Source of the DNA: Thermoanaerobacterales bacterium
Lineage (GTDB): Bacteria; Bacillota; Thermosediminibacteria; Thermosediminibacterales; Tepidanaerobacteraceae
NCBI GenBank assembly: GCA_012840135.1
Contig: DUMA01000033.1
Span: 16,011-80,010, forward strand
Direction: 5' to 3'
DNA length: 64,000 nucleotides
This document shows positions 17,707-26,853 of this stretch, one piece after another. A program made the position numbers and the translations under genes. How positions within the stretch are numbered: the first letter of the stretch is position 1; each line of letters starts with the position of its first letter. The notes beneath the pieces were generated by a model. That model worked only from the letters and a program-made list of their open reading frames with translations, was not told the origin of the DNA and did no database searches.

Positions 17707-19344
17707 TTGTCACTGGATTCTATATTTACTTTGTTTGGAGGATTGGGCCTATTTATTTACGGCATGAAACTTATGGGGGATGGATTGGAGCGAGCGGCCG
17801 GCGACAGACTAAAGGTTTTCCTGGAACTTCTCACGAGAAACAGGGTGTTGGGGGTTCTGGTAGGGACCGTAGTTACCAGCATAATACAGAGCAGCAGTGC
17901 CACTACCGTAATGGTAGTTGGCCTTGTCAATGCAGGTCTCATGGATCTGATGCAGGCTGTAGGTGTGATCATGGGAGCCAATATTGGTACAACCATGACA
18001 GCCCAGCTCATTGCGTTCAAACTCACAAAAGTTGCTCTACCTGCCATTGGTCTTGGAACGGCGGTTCACCTCTTCGGTAAGCACAAGACCCAGAGATTTA
18101 TGGGACAGGTGATACTGGGTTTTGGCCTTTTATTTTTCGGCATGCAGACAATGGAAGTAGCCTTAAAACCACTGGCTAAATCACCGGAATTCATCAGTTT
18201 TATAGCCAGCTTCGGCAAAACTCCCATATTGGGTGTACTGGCTGGTTTTCTGACCACAGGCATAGTGCAGAGCAGCAGTGCCACCATAGGTATTTTACAG
18301 GCCCTGGCAGATCAGGGAGTGGTCAATATATCCATAGCGTTGCCCATATTGTTTGGTGACAATATTGGTACCTGTGTCACCGCTCTCCTTTCCAGCATAG
18401 GCACCAATGTGACAGCCAGGAGGGCAGCTCTGATACATCTTACATTTAATGTAATCGGAACTATTATATTCATGCTTTTTTTACCCCTGGTGCAGATCCT
18501 GGTAAGCCACACTTCTATCGACCCGGTGCGACAGATAGCCAATGCACACACTTTCTTCAACGTGATAAATACCATAATCCAGCTGCCTTTTGCCTTTCTT
18601 CTAGTTAAACTGGCGACTTACATCATCCCGGGAAATCCGGAAGTTGTGGAAAGGGGAGTTAAATACATCGACAACAGGCTGCTGGAAACTCCTTCCATAG
18701 CTCTGGTCCAGGCAAAGAAGGAAATTGCCCGCATGGGTTGCCTTGCTCTGGAAACCTTAAGGGACTCCATCAATATTTTTCTTTATTATAACGAACAAAA
18801 AGATAAACTTGCCAAAGATAAGGAATCGATCATCAACGAACTTGCCCGCACCATTACCATATATCTGGCAATGCTTTCCCGCAAGTCCCTTTCTGCCGAT
18901 GAATCTGATCAAGTAACAGATATGATAAATGCAATAAACGATATGGAAAGAGTTGGTGACCATGCCATGAATATCCTGGAACTGGCCGAATACAAGGAAG
19001 AACACCGGCTTCCCTTTAGCAACGAGGCCGTCAGCGAACTTGTTGACATGTCATCTAAAGCCCAGGATACTTTTCAGATGGCCATAGACGCATTTTTAAA
19101 TGGTGATAAAAAATTATCAAATAAAATAATGGAAAATGAAGAAGAAATCGACAGGATGGAAAGAAAGCTCAGAACCAATCATATAAAAAGGCTAAATGAA
19201 GGTAAATGCAATCCATCTTCCGGAGTAATCTATCTTGATGTGGTCAATAACCTAGAACGGGTCGGAGACCATGCTTTTAATCTGGCATCATATGTTTTAA
19301 AAATAGACAAAAATTTCAAGGATCTTTCCAGGATAGGTAAATAG
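17707..19344 (+). CDS. Na+/phosphate cotransporter family protein with PhoU-like domain
   Basis: Membrane protein of about 545 residues. The first ~310 residues carry two Na/Pi repeat signatures with QSSSATT (SIIQSSSATTVMVVGL) and QSSSATIG, each near a G.NIGTT/C segment (MGANIGTTMTAQ; GDNIGTCVTALL). The C-terminal ~200 residues are two PhoU-like helical repeats with E-R-V-G-D-H-A motifs (NDMERVGDHAMN; NNLERVGDHAFN). Likely moves phosphate with sodium, as in YjbB-type proteins. TTG 17707 is preferred because GGGAGG lies 7 bases upstream; a TTG at 17677 precedes that site. Confidence 0.93.
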   Translation: MSLDSIFTLFGGLGLFIYGMKLMGDGLERAAGDRLKVFLELLTRNRVLGVLVGTVVTSIIQSSSATTVMVVGLVNAGLMDLMQAVGVIMGANIGTTMTAQLIAFKLTKVALPAIGLGTAVHLFGKHKTQRFMGQVILGFGLLFFGMQTMEVALKPLAKSPEFISFIASFGKTPILGVLAGFLTTGIVQSSSATIGILQALADQGVVNISIALPILFGDNIGTCVTALLSSIGTNVTARRAALIHLTFNVIGTIIFMLFLPLVQILVSHTSIDPVRQIANAHTFFNVINTIIQLPFAFLLVKLATYIIPGNPEVVERGVKYIDNRLLETPSIALVQAKKEIARMGCLALETLRDSINIFLYYNEQKDKLAKDKESIINELARTITIYLAMLSRKSLSADESDQVTDMINAINDMERVGDHAMNILELAEYKEEHRLPFSNEAVSELVDMSSKAQDTFQMAIDAFLNGDKKLSNKIMENEEEIDRMERKLRTNHIKRLNEGKCNPSSGVIYLDVVNNLERVGDHAFNLASYVLKIDKNFKDLSRIGK

Positions 19345-19480
19345 GCCACTATATTCTAACATATTATGTCCTCTTTCGGGTTATTTTAAAAATAAGACGT
19401 AAAACTCATTCTTGATGTCGGCAACTTTCGTCAATTGTTAGTCGTTTCACATTTTATTTAAAAAGAAAGGGGATCATAAT

Positions 19481-19699
19481 ATGGCAGCCGGTCAGGGCGG
19501 AAAGGGCCATGTAGTAAAAGGCATCCATCGGGCCATGGACAACTTCAAGTACGAAGTGGCCCGGGAGCTTAATATACCGGTATATCAGGGTTCCGAAGAT
19601 TACTGGGGTAATATAGCTTCCAGAGATTGTGGAGCCGTAGGAGGGCATATGGTGAGAAAGATGATAGAAATGGCAGAAAAGCAAATAGCTGGAAAATAA
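19481..19699 (+). CDS. Alpha/beta-type small acid-soluble spore protein
   Basis: DNA-coating protein of dormant spores, 72 residues. It has the family core: AMDNFKYEVARELNI, where FKYE-V is the germination protease cleavage site, and the C-terminal GAVGGHMVRKMIEMAEKQ DNA-binding segment. Strong AAAGGGG ribosome site. Monocistronic with its own terminator. Direct evidence that the organism forms endospores. Confidence 0.93.
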   Translation: MAAGQGGKGHVVKGIHRAMDNFKYEVARELNIPVYQGSEDYWGNIASRDCGAVGGHMVRKMIEMAEKQIAGK

Positions 19700-19704
19700 G
19701 CTGT

Positions 19705-19739
19705 AGCGGTACCAAAGTTAGTTGGTACCGCTTTTTATT
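19705..19739 (+). terminator. Terminator after the SASP gene
   Basis: AGCGGTACCAA-AGTTA-GTTGGTACCGCT, an 11-bp perfect stem, followed by TTTTATTA. Confidence 0.9.
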
Positions 19740-19768
19740 ATATAATTTATCCGATATAATCTGTTTAA

Positions 19769-22453
19769 TCACTGTTTGCCTGTTAATTTTTTCAGCAAAT
19801 CACCGAGCTCTTTTATTTTCTGGCCGTAAGTTGCCCAGTCGCCTTCCCGCTGGGCTTTTATGGCTTCATCATAAAGCGTACTAGCTCTGTCAATAAGTTC
19901 TTCCGTAGTCATTTCTTCTGTTGGAACAGCTGGAGCGGTCTTTTCAACAGCCGGTTCTCCAAAGATCCTGGCCATAGCTGCCTCAAAGGTCCTCTCCATA
20001 ACCACATGCTCTCCATATGACACGACCACTCTGGAAAGCTCCGGGAGCTGACTCTGTTCACCCTGGATGAAGATCGGTCTTACATATATTATCGAACTAT
20101 CAATCGGCAGCACCAGCAGATTCCCCCTGATTACCCTGGACCCCCTCTGGTCCCATAGGGTGAGTTGCTGTGATATCTGGGAGTCCTGATTAATCCTTGC
20201 TTCGATCTGCATGGGGCCATAGACGGTCTTATCCTTCGGGAAAAGGTATACCACAAGTTTGCCGTAGTTTTCACCGTCGGACCTTGCCGCCATCCAAGCC
20301 CTCATGTTCTCTATCGTTGTCGGGGTGAAGGGAAGCATTAAAACCTGCTCGGGGCTTTTTTCTCCAGGCAGCTGTAGTATGGTATAATAGGGCTCCATCT
20401 TGACCCTTTCGCTGCCGAAAATCTCATCGGGTATCTGCCACGCATCTTCCTTATTATAAAAAACCCTGGCATCCTCCATGTGGTAAAGGGTGTAAATCCT
20501 GGTCTGAGTCAAAAACAGGTCTTCGGGATATCTGATGTGGGCCTTTATTTCTTTTGGCATTTCATCCATTGATTTAAACATCCCGGGGAAAATGTCATCA
20601 TAGCTTTTTATAATGGGATCGGTGCCGTCCGCTATATAAAAATCTACGGTACCGTTGTAGGCATCTATGACCGTCTTGACTGAATTTCTGATATAGTTTA
20701 TGTCGTTTACGGGCTCGGAGTAAGGATACCGGTCCGAAACTGTATAACCGTCCATTATCCAGTAAAGTTTCCCATTTGCCACTATCATGTACGGGTCTCT
20801 GTCAAATCTAATAAACGGTGCGATCTTGCTTGCCATTGTCTTTATATCTCTATCAAACAATATCCTGCTGTCCGAATCAAAATTGTTGGATACCAGGAGC
20901 TTGTAGTCCCCAAAGCGGATGGCAAACAGCAACCTGGCCCAGAGGTTGAGAGGAACTCCGCCCCTTCCATTGTATTTGGTGTAGACATTGGCTTCCCCGG
21001 CAGGATAATCAAATTCTGGGGTTTTAGAATTTACCACCACATATTCCCTGGTGAGTTCACCAAAATAAATTCTGGGTTCATCCACTTTCAATACCGGGTC
21101 CCCGGACACCGGCGGGATGTCTTTTATAAAAAAGTTCGGGAGACCTTCAGCAGTAACAGTATTAACCGGGCTCATTACAAGACCGTAACCATGGGTATAC
21201 TGAAGGCGGCGGTTCACCCAGGTCTTTGCCCTTTCATCAAGCCTGCTCTGGTCAAGTTCCCTGGCGGCTAGCATTACCTGGCGGATTTCACCGTTTACCG
21301 TATATCTGTCTACATCAATCTGATCGAAACTATAATAATATCTGATTCGCTGGAGCTGATTGTATGTCTGCTGCAGAGGCCTGTAGTCCCAGAGCCGGAG
21401 GGTTTTGACCGTAGGGCTGTCCATAATTACATCTGCACTCACCGTTTCTTTGACGGGAAACTCCTTTCGTTCCACCCGATCAAGGCCGTAAGCCTTCAGA
21501 GTAAAATCTATATTGTATTTAAGATAGGTTTCTTCTTTCACAAATTCATTAGGTGATACCTGGAATTGCTGAACTAGAGTCGGATATATTCCCTGAAGAA
21601 GAATAGATGCGGTCACAAGTGTCCCTAAAGTGAACAGCAAAATCCTGGGTCTGTTTATCGCAAGATTGAGAAGCATCAAAACAGCCAGGATGACGGAAAT
21701 AATCATTAATATCTTTAAACCCGGCAGCACGGCATGGACATCGGTATAGCTGGCACCGAAGGCTACACCCCTGGGTGAATAAAGCAGATTATACATGGAC
21801 AGTCTGTAACCGTAAGCCTTCAATGCAAATAATGCAGCCACAAGTATGGCCACCTGCTTTTCACGAGCCAGGATATAAAGCCACTGAGACGGGCCATTCT
21901 CAATATAGGCTATTATGTACAGTGCCGCCACCATCAATAAAGTGATCGTAACCATGCTCATCATTAGTTCGTAGGCTAACTGTAAAAAGGGCAGTTTGAA
22001 TATGTAAAAACCTATATCCTGCTTAAAAAGCGGATCTAAATCTCCGAAAGTTTTTGAATGAAAAAATTTTTGAACCGTCAGCCAGTAAGATGATGTAAAA
22101 GAGGTAAAAATCAGGGTTATGGCGATGCTGATTGCCAGGAAAAATCTCCTGATCCATCTGCCCGAAAGCGCTTTGGAAAGGATGTCGTTGACTATACCTT
22201 CCCTGTATTTTAAGCTCCATACATAGGAAAGGCCCCGGCCGGCGATTATCAGATTGATGTACAGGAATGCAAAAAATATGATGCCGCTGATGAGCCTTAC
22301 TGCCCATCTTGAATAAAAAATGATCCAGAATACCTTTAAATACTCTGTCGACTTAAACCACATTATTTCTGTAAGAAACCCTGCACCCATGAATACGCCT
22401 GCAAGGATAACTACCATGCCCAATAGAATAAAATATGCGGGAAATCTTCTCAT
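19769..22453 (-). CDS. UPF0182 family membrane protein
   Basis: Large membrane protein of about 894 residues, function unknown. Seven hydrophobic segments in the first ~300 residues are followed by a large extracytoplasmic domain with family segments (YTHGYGLVMSPVNTV, FIKDIPP, RIYFGELT, YVVVNSKTPEFDYP). A C-terminal segment (PTEEMTTEELIDRASTLYDEAIKAQREGDWATYG) matches the usual tail. ATG 22453 is chosen: AAGGAGG lies inside the longer frame from 22489. It sits alone between convergent SASP gene and an upstream small zinc-ribbon gene. Confidence 0.92.
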   Translation of the reverse strand: MRRFPAYFILLGMVVILAGVFMGAGFLTEIMWFKSTEYLKVFWIIFYSRWAVRLISGIIFFAFLYINLIIAGRGLSYVWSLKYREGIVNDILSKALSGRWIRRFFLAISIAITLIFTSFTSSYWLTVQKFFHSKTFGDLDPLFKQDIGFYIFKLPFLQLAYELMMSMVTITLLMVAALYIIAYIENGPSQWLYILAREKQVAILVAALFALKAYGYRLSMYNLLYSPRGVAFGASYTDVHAVLPGLKILMIISVILAVLMLLNLAINRPRILLFTLGTLVTASILLQGIYPTLVQQFQVSPNEFVKEETYLKYNIDFTLKAYGLDRVERKEFPVKETVSADVIMDSPTVKTLRLWDYRPLQQTYNQLQRIRYYYSFDQIDVDRYTVNGEIRQVMLAARELDQSRLDERAKTWVNRRLQYTHGYGLVMSPVNTVTAEGLPNFFIKDIPPVSGDPVLKVDEPRIYFGELTREYVVVNSKTPEFDYPAGEANVYTKYNGRGGVPLNLWARLLFAIRFGDYKLLVSNNFDSDSRILFDRDIKTMASKIAPFIRFDRDPYMIVANGKLYWIMDGYTVSDRYPYSEPVNDINYIRNSVKTVIDAYNGTVDFYIADGTDPIIKSYDDIFPGMFKSMDEMPKEIKAHIRYPEDLFLTQTRIYTLYHMEDARVFYNKEDAWQIPDEIFGSERVKMEPYYTILQLPGEKSPEQVLMLPFTPTTIENMRAWMAARSDGENYGKLVVYLFPKDKTVYGPMQIEARINQDSQISQQLTLWDQRGSRVIRGNLLVLPIDSSIIYVRPIFIQGEQSQLPELSRVVVSYGEHVVMERTFEAAMARIFGEPAVEKTAPAVPTEEMTTEELIDRASTLYDEAIKAQREGDWATYGQKIKELGDLLKKLTGKQ

Positions 22454-22540
22454 TTTTTTAAATTTCCTCCTTATATAAACTTGAGCCAATGCCCTGTGTG
22501 CGGGAATTTTTTACCATTTTAACCGACTCTGTCTTAATCT

Positions 22541-22568
22541 ATCCGGATTACCCTCTCGTAATCCGGAT
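22541..22568. repeat. Perfect 11-bp inverted repeat upstream of UPF0182 gene
   Basis: ATCCGGATTAC and GTAATCCGGAT around a six-base loop, 88 bp upstream of the UPF0182 start. Neither side has a T-run, so an operator is as likely as a terminator. Confidence 0.6.
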
Positions 22569-22642
22569 ATATTATTATTATGAGTTTATAATTTTTATTT
22601 TATTTTAACACAGGTTTGCTAGAAAAGTAAAAGAAATAAAAC

Positions 22643-22666
22643 GAGCAGGGTTACTTTCCCTGCTCC
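22643..22666 (-). terminator. Terminator containing the stop codon of the zinc-ribbon gene
   Basis: GAGCAGGG and CCCTGCTC pair around GAAAGTAA; on the minus strand GTTTTATTTC follows. The stop codon of the 22651-22797 gene lies in the loop. Confidence 0.7.
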
Positions 22667-22797
22667 TCTGAAGATTGTTCTTTGCATTTTTTACTGTCTT
22701 CTTCTATCTCTTTTCCGCAATAAGGGCATGTCCAGACCTTTAAGTCTGCAGCAGAATACGACCGCTTATTGCAATACGGACACGTGGTATAAGGCAC
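22651..22797 (-). CDS. Small double zinc-ribbon protein, unknown
   Basis: A 48-residue protein with two CPYC motifs (TTCPYCNKRS near residue 6 and WTCPYCGKEI near residue 24) and one further Cys, then an acidic, glutamate-rich tail (EEDSKKC...SSEEQGK). Start GTG 22797 with GGGGGTC seven bases upstream. The pattern is that of a one-site zinc ribbon formed by two CxxC knuckles. Function unknown; too short to appear in a simple long-ORF search. Confidence 0.75.
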   Translation of the reverse strand: MPYTTCPYCNKRSYSAADLKVWTCPYCGKEIEEDSKKCKEQSSEEQGK

Positions 22798-22947
22798 TAT
22801 ATAGACCCCCCAAATCCTCTGTTAACCCTGAATGCTCCGCTTCGCTCTTACATTTTTATATCTCTATATATATAGAATTCCCCATTTTTTTAATAAATCC
22901 TTCTCCACAAGTAAATTTTAAAAAATCTTTTTTTAGGGGTGGTTTTC

Positions 22948-23649
22948 ATGGACACTTTTTTTAAAATCTTTACATACAGTTCCATATCCGGCTTCGCAGT
23001 GATCATCGGCGGATACCTTGGCACAAAAAAAATCCCCGATAAACTCCTCGCTTTTGTGCTCACTTTTGGTTCCGGTGTGCTTTTATCGGTACTCTCGTAT
23101 TCCCTCATGCATGAAGCTTACCGTCAGTCGGGACCAGTCTATACTTCTCTGGCTTTCTTAATCGGAGGCATAAGCTTTTTCATAATAGAAGGGCTCCTGA
23201 CCAAATATGTAGCCAGAGGTACCGGAATGATTCTGGGAACCGCGCTGGACGATTTGCCCGAAGCTCTGAGTATGGGGATAGGATTTGCTACAGACAGCGG
23301 CAGGCTCGGGATCGTGCTGGCCCTTTCCATATTTCTCCACAACGTTCCGGAAAGTCTGTCTTCAAGCTGTGATCTGATAAAGGAAGCCCGGCTCTCCCCC
23401 CGCTCGGCCATGGTCCTGGCTTTGATCATAGCCCTACTGGATCCTTTTGCAGCATTAACCGGCTACTACTTGTTGAGAAATTTAAATCAGGTGTGGCTGG
23501 GGATGATCATGGCTTTCTCGGGAGGTTCCATTCTTTTTATGACGGGCACCGACATGATACCAAAAGCCCATAAAATAGGAACTCGCCTGGAGAATATAGG
23601 TCTTCTGGCGGGATTTCTGGCAGCTTTTTTGCTGAGCAGGCTCATGTAA
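22948..23649 (+). CDS. ZIP-family metal transporter, variant
   Basis: Membrane protein of about 233 residues with seven to eight hydrophobic segments, related to ZupT/GufA. The usual H-N-x-P-E-G metal motif appears as HNVPESLSSS, while the preceding helix has LDDLPEALSMG, i.e. Asp-Asp where the related sequence has His-Asn, and Asp replaces Glu in LLDPFAALTGY. Metal selectivity may therefore differ from classical zinc ZIPs. ATG 22948 follows AGGGGTGG; a GTG at 22939 is less likely. Confidence 0.85.
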   Translation: MDTFFKIFTYSSISGFAVIIGGYLGTKKIPDKLLAFVLTFGSGVLLSVLSYSLMHEAYRQSGPVYTSLAFLIGGISFFIIEGLLTKYVARGTGMILGTALDDLPEALSMGIGFATDSGRLGIVLALSIFLHNVPESLSSSCDLIKEARLSPRSAMVLALIIALLDPFAALTGYYLLRNLNQVWLGMIMAFSGGSILFMTGTDMIPKAHKIGTRLENIGLLAGFLAAFLLSRLM

Positions 23650-23718
23650 CAGGTACAATAACCAACTGTTATTAATAACATATATAGTAGGAGTAGGAGA
23701 TACTGGGAGGGGATTATT

Positions 23719-24228
23719 GTGTTTATGCAATCAGGCAGAGGGTCTATGGTATGCCATGTTCGCGAACCCTATCCGATTATTAGGGTGGAGGGACCCAACC
23801 GGGAATATGCCGAAATTCTAAAGGGTGATTATGCAGGAAAAGATAGTGAGCTTTCCGCCATCCTTCATTATATTTACGGCAATCTTGTGTCGGACAATGT
23901 AGAAGTAGCCCAGCTTCTAATGTGCATAGCCAGGGTGGAGATGAACCACTTTCAGATGCTGGGAGAAACCATAAAATTACTTGGAGTTGACCCGCGTTAC
24001 GAGCATATGGGGAAGTACTGGAATGCAAGTTTCGTTAAATATGATCGTGATACTTGCACGATTCTTCGTGAAAACAGGGAAGATGAACTGGCCGCAACTC
24101 AGGAATACAGGCGGCAGGCAGCCAGAATCGCCGATAACTATGTAAAAGAACTTTTATTAAGAATAGCCCGGGATGAGGAATTGCATGCAAGGCTGCTCGG
24201 AGAAGCCATAGAAAAATATTGCAGGTAG
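23719..24228 (+). CDS. Ferritin-like diiron-fold protein
   Basis: 169 residues, mainly helical. Ferritin-like carboxylate and histidine pairs are visible: E44 region (DSELSAILHYIYGN), ARVEMNHFQMLGE, EDELAATQEYRRQA and ARDEELHARLLGEAI, i.e. four helices with E..x..E-x-x-H. This is the rubrerythrin/manganese-catalase-like fold without a rubredoxin domain. Probable role in iron or oxidant handling, by family. GTG 23719 is well placed behind GGGAGGGG. Followed by a hairpin terminator. Confidence 0.8.
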   Translation: MFMQSGRGSMVCHVREPYPIIRVEGPNREYAEILKGDYAGKDSELSAILHYIYGNLVSDNVEVAQLLMCIARVEMNHFQMLGETIKLLGVDPRYEHMGKYWNASFVKYDRDTCTILRENREDELAATQEYRRQAARIADNYVKELLLRIARDEELHARLLGEAIEKYCR

Positions 24229-24253
24229 AATGGTCTGTCATCTGTTTTATCAG

Positions 24254-24288
24254 GCTGCCCCTATAGGGGCACCTTTGTTTTTGCCTTT
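24254..24288 (+). terminator. Terminator after the ferritin-like gene
   Basis: Palindrome GCCCCTATAGGGGC (24257-24270) followed by ACCTTTGTTTTTG. Confidence 0.7.
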
Positions 24289-24419
24289 GTTCAAAGCCTC
24301 AACCGTAAACGGGTGAATATATTTTTATAAACCTATTTGGTCAACTGCAGCATCTTTTTTAAACTATTACCACTTTATCGTGTCTGAGCGTAAGCAGTGA
24401 AAATATTCGTAAAATACTA

Positions 24420-24449
24420 TTGCCATGTATCAGAAATACATGTTATGAT
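24420..24449 (+). promoter_or_regulatory. Promoter with internal palindrome, upstream of hutP-like gene
   Basis: TTGCCA (-35, 24420) and TATGAT (-10, 24444) are 18 bp apart. CATGTAT-CAGAA-ATACATG, a perfect 7-bp inverted repeat, fills the spacer, as an operator would. Confidence 0.55.
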
Positions 24450-24502
24450 AGAATAACAGATAGTTTTTTATCCCGTTTTTATTGTTTCAGGGAGGTGCTA
24501 TA

Positions 24503-24922
24503 TTGGAGAGTATTGATGTAGCAAAAATTGCCATTAAGATGGCCCTTTCCACCAGAAGCGAGGAATTGGAACTAAAGGAGTATTACGGTAAAATGAACCT
24601 CCGGGTGGCGGCCGTAGATTTTGGAGGAGATTTTATAAATTCCATAAAGAAAATAATAGAAAGAGCCGTGGTGGCAGCCAAGCGGGAAGGTGTAATAGAA
24701 GAAGAGACCCATGTGCTGGAAGGTGCGGTGGTGGGAGCTACGCGGGAAGCCCTTTCCCAGGTAATGCAGAAGGCTCTGGGATTGAACGTGGGCGGAAAAA
24801 TCGGTATAGCCCGGTGGGGTGAACATATCAGTGTGGCCATGTTTTTCGGAGTGGGCTTTTTGAACCTGAATGAAGTAGTAATAGGCCTGGGCCACAGGTC
24901 CATCCCCAGCTTCAATAAGTAA
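24503..24922 (+). CDS. HutP family protein
   Basis: 139-residue member of the HutP family. In Bacillus HutP is a histidine- and Mg-activated RNA-binding antiterminator of the hut operon. Seen here: AAVDFGGDFINSIKKIIERAVVAAKREGV, EETHVLEGAVVGATREALSQ and a C-terminal GHRSIPSF, the clostridial form. TTG 24503 follows GGGAGGTG; the longer frame reads through that site. It is far from the hut genes at 51-58 kb, so either it acts in trans or has another RNA target. Cognate NAG-repeat sites were not identified by eye. Confidence 0.8.
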   Translation: MESIDVAKIAIKMALSTRSEELELKEYYGKMNLRVAAVDFGGDFINSIKKIIERAVVAAKREGVIEEETHVLEGAVVGATREALSQVMQKALGLNVGGKIGIARWGEHISVAMFFGVGFLNLNEVVIGLGHRSIPSFNK

Positions 24923-24952
24923 AAAGCTCCAGAGGGCTGGGATCGGTAAATC

Positions 24953-25207
24953 TTATGTTTTTAAGAGTCTGCTGTATAGAGTTTTTTCATCCAGAGAAAT
25001 TCCCAATTGTTTGGCCTGTTTTATAAGATAATTATAATGTTCTACGGAAGCTTCCATCCTCGAAAGTGCTGCATCCACCGCCTCGGGATCATTTTTCATC
25101 CACTGAAAAGCCTTATCGGCCAGTTCAATTTCTATCCTGGCACGTTCAATTTCTTCAAGAAAACTATCTTCCCATCTTTTGCGGTTCCTGTCAGGATTTT
25201 CAATCAT
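24953..25207 (-). CDS. Small YaaL/DUF2508-like protein
   Basis: 84 residues, all helical and charged, no membrane segment. The middle and end (IEIELADKAFQWMKNDPEAVDAALSRME...YNYLIKQAKQLGI) resemble the DUF2508/YaaL pattern of Ax..F....DP..iD.Ai...a....Y.YL...AK. Function unknown. Convergent with the HutP-like gene, 30 bases apart. Confidence 0.65.
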   Translation of the reverse strand: MIENPDRNRKRWEDSFLEEIERARIEIELADKAFQWMKNDPEAVDAALSRMEASVEHYNYLIKQAKQLGISLDEKTLYSRLLKT

Positions 25208-25293
25208 GACAGCCTTCCTCCCAAAAAGTCTATACTATATTCTATGCAAGCAGGGAGGAATATTTGAAAAAATTTGTAGAATCTATATAAGAT

Positions 25294-26640
25294 TTAACGG
25301 AGGTTCGAAAAAATAGTTCTCACTGACCCTATCATGTATAAAGACCCCGCGAAAACTATGAGATCCCCGGGAGCAGCCAGTTCCAGGGAAAGGGATACTG
25401 CATCTTTTATCTTTTTTACGGCATAGATGTTATCATGCCTTTTTTCATTTTCAGGACAGCTTTCTTTTATAACTTCCGCCAGCCGTTCTGCGGAAATGGC
25501 CCGCGGGTTGTCAGGAGCCGTAGTTATGATTGTATCTGCCAGTGGCACGATTTCCCGTATCATATCTTTATAATCCTTGTCCTCCAGGATTCCCAGCACA
25601 AGTATTTTTTTCTTTTTTGAAAAATGTTTAAGGATTGCTTCCTTAAGTGTTCTGACGCCTGCCACATTATGGGCGCCATCTATAAGCACCGTGGGATTTT
25701 CCTTCAAAATTTCCAATCTCCCGGGCCACCGGGCGTTTTCAAGGCCTGTATAAATAGCATCTTTGGTGATTTTTATCCCTGACAGTTCAAGAGCCTCGAT
25801 AGCTCCGACGGCAGCTGCCGCATTTTCCAGTTGATGGGAACCGGTAAGCCTTATTCTCAGGTTTGAATAATGATTTTTTAACGTATCCAAATCAAACACC
25901 TGGTCATTTACGCCATCGTATATGGGTTTATAGCATATATAATCAATATCTTTGCGGTCTTCGCAACTATTTAGCACCCGTTTGAGCGTACATTTCTGTC
26001 TAGCACAGGCTTCCTCTATGACCCGCATCGCTTCCGCATCCTGGGGACCTGAAACTACCGGCACCCGCTCTTTAATAATGCCGCACTTTTCCCGGGAAAT
26101 ATCGGCAAGAGTATTCCCCAGATATTTCTGGTGGTCGAAGCTTATCGGTGTTATGACACTCACAAGAGGCGTCACCACATTGGTCGCATCGAGCCTGCCG
26201 CCCATGCCCACTTCCAGCACGATAAAGTCCACTGCCTGTTCTTTGAAATATAAAAATCCCAGTGCCGTCACTACCTCAAATTCGGTGGGATATCCCAGGT
26301 TTTTTTTCTGCATGGCGGATATGGCATCTCTGACTTTTTGAGTTAACCTTGCCAGGTCTTCATCGGGGATATTCTTTCCATTGACCCTGATTCTTTCATT
26401 AAAAACCTCAAGGTACGGCGACGTATAAAGTCCGACTTTGTATCCCGCCGCCCGAAGGATGGAATCTATCATGGCACAGGTGGAACCTTTGCCATTGGTC
26501 CCTGCCACATGGATTACCTTTATGCCATGATGGGGGTTGTCGAGGATATCTAAAAGATTTGTGATATTCTCAAGGCCCAGCTTTGTTCCGAACCTATTCA
26601 AACCGTGGATAAATTCAAGAGCCTCGCTGTAAGTCAGCAT
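25294..26640 (-). CDS. folC: Folylpolyglutamate synthase / dihydrofolate synthase
   Basis: Mur-ligase-type ATP-dependent enzyme that adds glutamates to folates and may join glutamate to dihydropteroate. About 448 residues. Family motifs: GLENITNLLDILDNPH, P-loop VAGTNGKGSTCAMIDSIL (residues ~45-62), FEVVTALGFLYF, LEVGMGGRLDATNVV with VISPISFDH-like segment, and WPGRLEIL...IDGAHN. ATG 26640 is chosen: GGGAAGAAGG precedes it and homology starts there. Downstream of valS in the same direction; supplies polyglutamylated folate to the C1 enzymes encoded at 48-53 kb. Confidence 0.95.
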   Translation of the reverse strand: MLTYSEALEFIHGLNRFGTKLGLENITNLLDILDNPHHGIKVIHVAGTNGKGSTCAMIDSILRAAGYKVGLYTSPYLEVFNERIRVNGKNIPDEDLARLTQKVRDAISAMQKKNLGYPTEFEVVTALGFLYFKEQAVDFIVLEVGMGGRLDATNVVTPLVSVITPISFDHQKYLGNTLADISREKCGIIKERVPVVSGPQDAEAMRVIEEACARQKCTLKRVLNSCEDRKDIDYICYKPIYDGVNDQVFDLDTLKNHYSNLRIRLTGSHQLENAAAAVGAIEALELSGIKITKDAIYTGLENARWPGRLEILKENPTVLIDGAHNVAGVRTLKEAILKHFSKKKKILVLGILEDKDYKDMIREIVPLADTIITTAPDNPRAISAERLAEVIKESCPENEKRHDNIYAVKKIKDAVSLSLELAAPGDLIVFAGSLYMIGSVRTIFSNLR

Positions 26641-26695
26641 GATATACCTTCTTCCCACTTTTGTAATTACTTCAAAAGCAAAAATTGTTTGGGAT

Positions 26696-26738
26696 GGCTG
26701 CAACGGCTGGGACGACATGCTGTTGCAGCCTCTTTTTT
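26696..26738 (+). terminator. Strong plus-strand hairpin upstream of folC
   Basis: GGCTGCAACGGC and GCTGTTGCAGCC form a 12-bp stem with an 11-base loop, followed on the plus strand by TCTTTTTT. Both neighbouring genes are on the minus strand, where no T-run follows. It would stop antisense transcription across folC. Confidence 0.6.
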
Positions 26739-26853
26739 CACGCTTTCAAGATTATGGTAACAATTAACATCAATTAAATGTTTGACGCAGCATTTATTCA
26801 TATCCTTTGTTCCTAAATCATTCAGCCAAAAAACGTATTGACTTCCTTCAGGA

